A stretch of 5,224 nt of DNA from Bacteroidota bacterium (GTDB lineage Bacteria > Bacteroidota > Bacteroidia > Flavobacteriales > Weeksellaceae): the NCBI GenBank assembly GCA_023426625.1, contig JAFAAJ010000080.1, forward strand, positions 1-5,224. The letters run 5' to 3'. Below the pieces are notes generated by a model, which was given only the letters and a program-made list of their open reading frames with translations, searched no databases and had not been told where the DNA came from. Position 1 is the first letter of the stretch, and each line of letters opens with the position of its first letter. The position numbers and the translations under genes were made by a program. Of the stretch, positions 1 through 5,224 are shown one piece after another.

Positions 1-63
1 CTTCTGATTGCCGACGAAAAAGATAAAGAAACAGGAGGAAACGTGTATAGGTTTTCTTTTTAA
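1..63 (+). CDS. C-terminal end of an upstream gene, possibly a PQQ-dependent sugar/sorbosone-type dehydrogenase (partial)
   Basis: Reading from base 1 in frame 1 gives 20 codons followed by a TAA stop at 61-63. The residues are LLIADEKDKETGGNVYRFSF. A 'LLIADE...GG.VYR.S' ending resembles the last beta-propeller blade of PQQ-dependent sugar dehydrogenases of the L-sorbosone dehydrogenase type, whose C termini often read like 'GSLLISDD...GAIYRISY'. That is a family-level resemblance from a very short tail, so the product name is only a suggestion. The stop codon lies 9 bases before a strong hairpin terminator, which supports this being a real gene end. The gene converges on the large minus-strand gene that ends at 105. 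Confidence 0.45.
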   Translation, partial: LLIADEKDKETGGNVYRFSF

Positions 64-72
64 GTATAATCA

Positions 73-106
73 AAGAGAGACACATGAGTTGTGTCTCTTT
101 TATTTT
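73..106. terminator. Intrinsic terminator, probably bidirectional, between convergent genes
   Basis: A perfect 8-bp inverted repeat, GAGACACA (77-84) and TGTGTCTC (90-97), encloses the 5-base loop TGAGT. The stem extends by A:T, G:T, A:T and A:T pairs to 73-84 / 90-101. On the plus strand it runs into TTTTATTTT (98-106), a good U-tract for the gene ending at 63. On the minus strand the hairpin is followed by the moderately T-rich TCTTTGATTATACTT, so it can plausibly also stop the large gene whose TAA is at 105-107. The plus-strand T tract overlaps that stop codon. Confidence 0.85.
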
Positions 107-3100
107 AGAAAGTCATTCCCAAACCTCCGGAAATTCTGCCACCATCAGAACCATAGAAATAATTCAGTCTGGCTGAAAACATTTCAACGATGCTCATCCA
201 GAAACCGGCTCCTACTGACTGATACCATTTATCTGAATGTTCCTGATCATTCCATACCCTTCCGATGTCATAACCCAATAAAACTCCCATATTGGCAGGA
301 ACAATATTATTTCTAATCCTTCCAAAATCCAGTCGGATTTCAGAATTATTGGTAAAATAAGACCTTCCTGAAAATCTGTCGTTTCTGAAAGCTCTCATTC
401 CATTATTTCCGCCGATGCTTGCCGCCTGATAAAATTCGAAATTATTATTGTTGATCCATTTCACATTGCTGGAATTGGCAAATACCAGATTTCCTCTTTT
501 ATCAATTCTGTGATCGATCGTCAAAGTTCCGCTCAATGTTAAAAAGTTCCTGTTGAAGTCTGAAAGATTTGTTTTCCAGTCTGCATTTAAGATCAATTCC
601 ATTCCTAAAGTCGGGAATGCATTGTTATCTAAATTTTTAAAGCTGAAAGAATAATTGGCTCCCCCAAATTCCTGTCCATTGAATACTTCCGGATTTACAT
701 CTGGAGAAATATCTATAAAACGGTCTCCTTTTCTCTGTACCTTATTATGCTCAAAACTCAGTTGGAACTGATGTTTGAGGTTCATCCAGCTTTTCTTGGA
801 AATGGAGGGGGAGAGGTTAAACCTTGAAATTCTTGCTCGGTTGTATTCTCTTTCTGTATTCTTTTTGTCGTACTCGCTTTCATTGGATAATCCGAAGAAG
901 TTCTGTGCAAAACGGGGAGTCGTATAAGAAGCATTCAGGTTAAAATCCCATCCTGAAATAGCTTTCTTGAAAATTCCTTTATAAGCCAGATTAAATCCGC
1001 CTGTTGCAGTGTATAAATTGGCTTTCAGGCTGTGTTTTTGAGTATAAGGATCACGAATAAAGTTATTAACGGTATAATTCACCAATGCTCCTAGAATCAC
1101 TCCGTCATCGGGATTAAAGTCCGCATCGGGATAACCCGCCATAAAATTATATTTCGGATGTTTATAATTATACGTATTGATGTCGTAATCGTCTGAAATG
1201 TTCTTTGTTGCGGAATCAGCATTATATGTGTTTTTCTGAGAAGCGAAATCATAAATTTTCACTTTGCTTCCGTTGACAATATTATAAGTATCATGATTGT
1301 ATCCGCCGATCAGTCTGATATTCATCTTGGGTTTTCCGTCTCCTGAAACTTCATAAATGTCATCATCTTCCAATCCGTAGATCCACAGTTCTTTGGTTTT
1401 GGTATCGTCATAGGTTTTTTCAAATACAAGTTCAGCATTTTCCTTATTCTTATCCAGTTTATATTGTCTGACTTCCACGGAATTTCCATTTTTGATAATG
1501 ACAAACTTATCAGGATTTACCGTTCCTGCCAATGGAACTTTCTCCTGAAGAACATCAAAATATTGTGTAGCATAATCCTGTAATTTTGCTTTTCTTGCCT
1601 TTAATTTTGCCTGAATATCAGCAATTGTTTCATCTTTTACTTCTTTAGGCAAATCGTTGAAAGCTTCATCAATATCCTTGTCCGTTAAATGTTCCTGAAT
1701 ATATTTTGCCTGTAAGATCCAGTCTTCCTGCTCAGCACCTTTTAAAAAGATCAGATCCAGAGGATAAGGTTCCATATTGAGCCATTTTACATTTTTAATA
1801 TCATCTTTAAAAGTTTTCATGTGACGGATCGCAGGAATGTTCATAATGACTTTAAAAGCCATTCCGTCATACTTGCTGAAAGCCTGATCTCTGTCTCTCG
1901 GAATAGGCTTATAGATGGCCTTGTCTCCTTTTTCATATTCAGCCCATTTCCATTGGTCGGAATGTCTGTCCCAATCCCCGATCAGCATATCGAAGATCCT
2001 AGCTCTGATGTATGATTCCTGATCTACAGAATATTTATAACTTTTGGTGAGATTTTTCAGAAGATCATCCGTAGAAATAATATCTTTTGCATTATCAAGC
2101 CATTGAAGCGTTTTAGCATCAGAAGAAAAACGTTCTTCTATCATATACATTTCATCTCCGTAGTTGTTATTATATTCTCCCAGCGCATATTGTTTCGGGA
2201 TGTAATATAATTTAGGGTTACTGTGAAATAGGTTGATCTTATCTGCCATATTTCCTACAGCAAAAGGTGTGAAAGGGTGATTGGTCGTATAAAAGTCGAG
2301 TAAGAACTTTTCGGGGAACGTATTATTCAGTTCATTTCCGAAAGTACTTTTCTTGAAAGCCATATTATTAAGAAAACGAACGGCACTTTTCCTTACGCCT
2401 CTCATCACAAATTCCTGTCCGTCCTGAGACATGAGCCTCAAACTGTTTGACTGATTTCCGCCTCCTTCTCTGAAAGGAGTATAACCACCGTTTAGTTCTG
2501 CAATATTGGTCACCGGAGCTTCAATAGGAAGGCCGTAGTATTTCCTGTAATGTTCTCCCCAAAGCCATCTGTAAATACTTCCTTTTTTAGTCAGCTTTTC
2601 GGGATAAATGGTTGTGGTGACCGTATTAGGTAATGTTTTCGGGAAGTTATTGACAAATACATCAGGTTTTGAAAAGACTGAAATATGGGCTATTTTTTGA
2701 AACTGATTATCCTTTGTAGAAAAATATTCAACATCAGTACTTTGATCTTTTCTGATATTAAGAACGGCAAATCCGCTTCCGCCATAGGAGAAATCTGTTT
2801 TTTCTGCAATAGTGACAGGATCTGTTTTGGAACCGGCTCCACTGATAATTTGTCGGATATTTCTTTGTTCATGATATTGCAGATTATGATCGTGTCCCGA
2901 AACAAAAACCACATTATCCTTATCCTGTACAATACTCTTCAGTCGATTGGCAAGATCAGCATAATGCTGATTATTAATATCTTCCAGACTCGCTCCCGAA
3001 GAACTTCTCAGGATATTGATAAAACTGGCAATTCCCGGAACCGGAACTTTGCCTTTAAGTGCGGAAAGGTGTGACTTTGCGGATGTAAATCCTGCATGAG

Positions 3101-3821
3101 TTCCGCTGCTGATAAGAGGATGATGCATTGCTACTATGATCTTCTTGCCCTGATTTTTAGTGATCAGATCTTTAAATTCTACATACAGATCTTCACGAGT
3201 TTTGATGTTGCAGTTTTTATTGATTCCCGGATATTTATCCCAATTGATCAAAGCCCATTCCGTATCAATGACAATGAGTTTGATATTATCGGTAAGGTTG
3301 ATGTCATCAATAGGGCAGGAATTTTTCGGAAGAAAGGCTTTTTTATCGTTGAAATAAGTTTTCACAAAATCTTCCTGAGCTTTTAAACCGTCCAATCCGT
3401 GATACCAGTCATGATTTCCCGGAATGACAAGTGTTTTTCCTTTGAAATTTTTTGTAATCTCAAGCTGGTTTTCCAGTTTCTTTTTTGCCAAAGGATATTC
3501 TTTATCTGTTTCTTTGGGCATCCCGAGCGGATAGATATTGTCACCCAGAAAGATCAGCATGGAATTTTTTTCGGCAGAATCCAGTTTATTTTTAAGGGAG
3601 TTTAAAGTGTACTGAGCCTGAACTTCATCTGCATTTCCTGCGTCCCCGATTAGGAAAATTTTAAACTCATTTTCAGATAATGCACCGGAATTTTTAACTT
3701 CAAATAAGTTTTTACCCTTTTTTACGTTATAGGTTGCACAGGAATATAAAAGCCCTGTTATCAACAAGATTCTAAATAAAAACGAAAGTTTTTTTAGAGA
3801 AGTTTTCGGGGATAAATTCAT
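105..3821 (-). CDS. Outer-membrane phosphoesterase: PAP-like metallophosphatase + kinase-like region + Omp85-type beta-barrel
   Basis: This is a 1238-residue envelope protein. Residues 1-28 form a lipoprotein-type signal: basic start, hydrophobic stretch FLFRILLITGLL, then LYSC with Cys28 as the candidate lipidated residue. Residues 52-345 carry the five purple-acid-phosphatase-type metal motifs: GDAG (59-62), GDNIY (93-97), GNHD (135-138), VAMH (230-233) and GHDH (309-312). All ligands are present, so a di-metal phosphoesterase is expected. Residues about 410-690 include SNSLRL/FVMRG strands, a YMIEERF segment (559-565), LIGDWDRHSDQW (613-624) and PRDRDQAF (641-648), which resemble atypical kinase folds (inference). 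Residues 810-860 are a Gly/Asp-rich beta strip. Residues about 905-1238 are a beta-barrel ending in Phe, with GNNGMRAFRNDRFSG (1138-1152) resembling the Omp85 loop-6 motif. The start is fixed by the signal peptide, since the next Met is residue 88. The substrate is unknown. The leader has no Shine-Dalgarno sequence, as is usual in Bacteroidota. Confidence is high for the phosphatase and barrel and low for the kinase-like region. Confidence 0.93.
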   Translation of the reverse strand: MNLSPKTSLKKLSFLFRILLITGLLYSCATYNVKKGKNLFEVKNSGALSENEFKIFLIGDAGNADEVQAQYTLNSLKNKLDSAEKNSMLIFLGDNIYPLGMPKETDKEYPLAKKKLENQLEITKNFKGKTLVIPGNHDWYHGLDGLKAQEDFVKTYFNDKKAFLPKNSCPIDDINLTDNIKLIVIDTEWALINWDKYPGINKNCNIKTREDLYVEFKDLITKNQGKKIIVAMHHPLISSGTHAGFTSAKSHLSALKGKVPVPGIASFINILRSSSGASLEDINNQHYADLANRLKSIVQDKDNVVFVSGHDHNLQYHEQRNIRQIISGAGSKTDPVTIAEKTDFSYGGSGFAVLNIRKDQSTDVEYFSTKDNQFQKIAHISVFSKPDVFVNNFPKTLPNTVTTTIYPEKLTKKGSIYRWLWGEHYRKYYGLPIEAPVTNIAELNGGYTPFREGGGNQSNSLRLMSQDGQEFVMRGVRKSAVRFLNNMAFKKSTFGNELNNTFPEKFLLDFYTTNHPFTPFAVGNMADKINLFHSNPKLYYIPKQYALGEYNNNYGDEMYMIEERFSSDAKTLQWLDNAKDIISTDDLLKNLTKSYKYSVDQESYIRARIFDMLIGDWDRHSDQWKWAEYEKGDKAIYKPIPRDRDQAFSKYDGMAFKVIMNIPAIRHMKTFKDDIKNVKWLNMEPYPLDLIFLKGAEQEDWILQAKYIQEHLTDKDIDEAFNDLPKEVKDETIADIQAKLKARKAKLQDYATQYFDVLQEKVPLAGTVNPDKFVIIKNGNSVEVRQYKLDKNKENAELVFEKTYDDTKTKELWIYGLEDDDIYEVSGDGKPKMNIRLIGGYNHDTYNIVNGSKVKIYDFASQKNTYNADSATKNISDDYDINTYNYKHPKYNFMAGYPDADFNPDDGVILGALVNYTVNNFIRDPYTQKHSLKANLYTATGGFNLAYKGIFKKAISGWDFNLNASYTTPRFAQNFFGLSNESEYDKKNTEREYNRARISRFNLSPSISKKSWMNLKHQFQLSFEHNKVQRKGDRFIDISPDVNPEVFNGQEFGGANYSFSFKNLDNNAFPTLGMELILNADWKTNLSDFNRNFLTLSGTLTIDHRIDKRGNLVFANSSNVKWINNNNFEFYQAASIGGNNGMRAFRNDRFSGRSYFTNNSEIRLDFGRIRNNIVPANMGVLLGYDIGRVWNDQEHSDKWYQSVGAGFWMSIVEMFSARLNYFYGSDGGRISGGLGMTF

Positions 3822-3833
3822 ACATTTACATTA

Positions 3834-3863
3834 CAAAAATTCAGAAATGGATATTCTACACAA
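3834..3863 (-). promoter_or_regulatory. Candidate Bacteroidota-type promoter for the large minus-strand gene
   Basis: On the minus strand, TTG (3861-3863) is followed after exactly 19 bases by AATTTTTG (3834-3841). This matches the flavobacterial TTG / TAnnTTTG consensus with one mismatch in the -7 box and a spacing inside the known range. It would start transcription close to 3825-3830, giving a leader of only a few bases before the ATG at 3821. The -33 element lies inside codons 5-6 of the divergent plus-strand gene. For that opposite gene, a weaker TACATTTA box sits at 3821-3828 (one mismatch to TAnnTTTG) and no clear TTG is seen at the right distance. Confidence 0.4.
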
Positions 3864-5007
3864 AGCTAAAGATTATGTTGAAATCTTATTCAAAGATAAG
3901 TTATCTTCTGTATATTTTTATCATAATTTTATCCATACCACGTATACCGTTAATAAGGCGGTAGAGATCATGAAATACACTCCTGTGTCTGAAGAAGACC
4001 GGGAAAAAGTTTTACTGGCACTTTGGTTCCATGATACCGGATACATTGAGTGCGCCCAAAACCATGAAGAGAAGGGAATCGAGATATTGAAGAATTTTCT
4101 TCAATATGAAAACTATCCTGAAAATTATATCAATGAGGTTTCTCAGCTGATCCTGGCTACGAAAATTGATTATGAACCTCAGAATCTTTTAGAGAAAATT
4201 GTAAAGGACGCAGATTGCAGTCACTTCGCAAGCCATGATTATAATGATATTTCCGATGCATTAAGAAAAGAATGGGAGCTTACGAATGTAAAATGTTATT
4301 CTAATGACGAATGGAACGCCGGAAATCTTGATATGCTGAAAAATAAGCATAAGTTTTATACCGATTATGCTAAGCAAAACTGGGAGCCTTTAAAGATCAG
4401 GAACATCAAAAAAATTGAGAAAAAGATAGAGAGAGATGAGGAAAAAAAGGAAAATACAGAGAATAAAAAAGAGCCTAAGTCCGACAGAAGTGTTGATACA
4501 TTGTTCCGAGTTACTTTAAATAATCATACGAGATTAAGTGATATTGCAGACAGCAAAGCGAATATTTTGCTATCGGTAAATGCTATTATCATTTCGGTAT
4601 GTCTTTCTGTTCTGGTTCCGAAACTGGATACTCCGAAGAATGCTCATCTTATTCTTCCAAGTTTTATTCTGTTGTTGTCAAGCGTTTTAACAATCATTTT
4701 TGCCATCTTGTCTACCAAACCGAATGTAACCAAAACAAGGTTTACAAATGAAGATATTGTCAATAGAAAGGTAAATCTTCTGTTTTTCGGGAATTTTCAC
4801 CAGATGTTATTCGATGATTATAATAATGCGATGAGGGAAATGATCAAAGAGAAGGACTATATCTATGATTCTATGGTGAAGGATTTGTATTATCTGGGGA
4901 AAGTTCTGGACAGAAAATACAGACTTTTATCTTTAACGTATAAGATCTTTATGGCAGGAATCATTATTTCTGTAATGTCTTTTGGATACGCTTTTCTTTC
5001 CTTGTAA
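3847..5007 (+). CDS. HD phosphohydrolase domain fused to PycTM (DUF5706) Pycsar-type membrane effector
   Basis: This is a 386-residue protein in two parts. Residues about 1-180 form an HD-domain metal hydrolase: YHNFIHT with His26 and His30, the signature WFHDTGY with His62-Asp63, NHEEKG with His73, and KDADCSH with Asp121/Asp123. The H...HD...D ligand set looks intact, so phosphohydrolase activity on a nucleotide is plausible. Residues about 185-213 are a very charged Lys/Glu linker. Residues 215-386 match the PycTM family: DTLFRVTLNNHTRLSDIADSKANILLSVNA (217-246), two membrane helices near 239-258 and 268-288, then DLYYLGKVLDRKYRLL (346-361) and a third helix near 365-384. PycTM proteins are established effectors of Pycsar defence, where cCMP or cUMP triggers membrane damage. 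No cyclase is seen here. The HD part may degrade the signal or hydrolyse another nucleotide (inference). The ATG is preceded by an A-rich leader, and the HD domain begins within 25 residues of it, supporting this start. The gene is divergent from the large gene by 25 bp. Confidence 0.9.
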   Translation: MDILHKAKDYVEILFKDKLSSVYFYHNFIHTTYTVNKAVEIMKYTPVSEEDREKVLLALWFHDTGYIECAQNHEEKGIEILKNFLQYENYPENYINEVSQLILATKIDYEPQNLLEKIVKDADCSHFASHDYNDISDALRKEWELTNVKCYSNDEWNAGNLDMLKNKHKFYTDYAKQNWEPLKIRNIKKIEKKIERDEEKKENTENKKEPKSDRSVDTLFRVTLNNHTRLSDIADSKANILLSVNAIIISVCLSVLVPKLDTPKNAHLILPSFILLLSSVLTIIFAILSTKPNVTKTRFTNEDIVNRKVNLLFFGNFHQMLFDDYNNAMREMIKEKDYIYDSMVKDLYYLGKVLDRKYRLLSLTYKIFMAGIIISVMSFGYAFLSL

Positions 5008-5048
5008 TTCTGATGTAGTTTTTGAAAATTTTTAAAAGCAAAGAATAA

Positions 5049-5062
5049 GTAAACTGTAAACT
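5049..5062. repeat. Perfect tandem duplication of GTAAACT
   Basis: GTAAACT at 5049-5055 is repeated without a gap at 5056-5062. It lies 42 bases after the stop of the HD-PycTM gene, at the left edge of the inverted-repeat cluster. It could be a target duplication, a binding site or chance. Confidence 0.5.
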
Positions 5063-5080
5063 CCGTGTAAGTTCAAAGAA

Positions 5081-5153
5081 AGCAAAGAAGTGTCCGTCTT
5101 CGACGGTTGATTAAGCGAGTGCTTCATCGCAGATTTATCTGCCAACCTTTGCT
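5081..5153. repeat. Nested inverted-repeat element, cloverleaf-like (possible dispersed intergenic repeat)
   Basis: An outer 7-bp inverted repeat, AGCAAAG (5081-5087) with CTTTGCT (5147-5153), encloses three small hairpins in a row: CCGTC/GACGG (5094-5098 and 5102-5106, loop TTC), AAGC/GCTT (5113-5116 and 5121-5124, loop GAGT) and GCAGAT/ATCTGC (5129-5134 and 5137-5142, loop TT). All stems are perfect. The region has higher GC than its surroundings and no coding potential. It is not a tRNA, because arm lengths and conserved bases do not fit. It may be a copy of a non-autonomous repeat, a structured RNA or an extended transcript end. Confidence 0.55.
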
Positions 5154-5224
5154 CCTTAAAATAAAATAGTTTGAAGCTGAAATCTTTGCGATTTTAGCGT
5201 CTGAAATAATAATTTACGCCAAAG

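Larger units (their letters stand above)
5008..5224. other. Non-coding right flank with no recognisable gene
   Basis: No reading frame here looks like a protein. Directly after the stop codon there is only an A/T-rich stretch (TTTTTGAAAATTTTTAAAAG) with no GC-containing hairpin, so no convincing terminator is seen for the HD-PycTM gene. The rest has many copies of short words of the type GCAAAG/CTTTGC (near 5038, 5082, 5147 and 5184) and the inverted-repeat cluster described separately. This composition resembles dispersed intergenic repeats seen in Chryseobacterium-like genomes, an impression that was not tested by a search. Confidence 0.6.

Noticed and set aside
8..316. Plus-strand frame of 102 codons across the terminator and the end of the large gene
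   Set aside because: It runs through the hairpin terminator and is antisense to the barrel-coding sequence. Its residues look random (many His, Asn, Arg and Cys) and resemble no family.
2685..3074. Plus-strand frame of 129 codons antisense to the phosphatase domain
   Set aside because: It lies fully opposite conserved metallophosphatase motifs on the minus strand. Its composition looks like a shadow frame and it has no plausible translation start region.
3847..5007. Complete Pycsar defence operon
   Set aside because: Only an effector-type protein is visible. No nucleotide cyclase is encoded anywhere in the window, so a complete system cannot be claimed.
5018..5038. A/T-only inverted repeat (TTTTTGAAAATTTTTAAAAG) as a terminator for the HD-PycTM gene
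   Set aside because: It has no GC pairs to stabilise a stem and no defined hairpin-plus-T-tract layout, so it is not supported as an intrinsic terminator.
5081..5153. tRNA gene, suggested by the cloverleaf-like layout
   Set aside because: The arms are the wrong lengths, there is no conserved TTCRANY T-loop, and no proper 7-base anticodon loop can be placed.

Overview
The window looks like chromosomal DNA from a Bacteroidota species, most likely a Flavobacteriia/Weeksellaceae member of the Chryseobacterium kind. The signs are the low GC content, A-rich translation leaders without a Shine-Dalgarno sequence, a promoter-like TTG-N19-TAnnTTTG arrangement, and the protein families present. The genus is inferred from overall style and was not tested by a search.

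Layout: (1) Positions 1-63 hold the last 20 codons of a plus-strand gene entering from the left, possibly a PQQ-dependent sugar (sorbosone-type) dehydrogenase. (2) A strong hairpin with T tracts at 73-106 separates it from the convergent large gene and probably terminates both. (3) Positions 105-3821 on the minus strand encode a 1238-residue lipoprotein-type envelope protein. It has a purple-acid-phosphatase-like metallophosphoesterase at the N terminus, a middle region with motifs resembling an atypical (HipA/CotH/Fam20-like) kinase fold, a Gly/Asp-rich beta strip, and a C-terminal Omp85-type outer-membrane beta-barrel. (4) Only 25 bp away, in divergent orientation, positions 3847-5007 encode a 386-residue protein that joins an HD phosphohydrolase domain to a PycTM (DUF5706) membrane effector domain, the family used as membrane effectors in Pycsar anti-phage signalling. 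No nucleotide cyclase is visible in the window. (5) Positions 5008-5224 are non-coding and contain a compact set of nested inverted repeats that looks like a dispersed intergenic repeat or a structured RNA element.

The two complete genes share a very short divergent control region, so their promoters must overlap each other's coding sequence. Nothing shows that they act in one pathway. One is an outer-membrane phosphoesterase/barrel protein and the other an inner-membrane, probably nucleotide-responsive, protein. The two most interesting items are the HD-PycTM fusion without a partner cyclase and the phosphatase / kinase-like / barrel architecture of the large gene.
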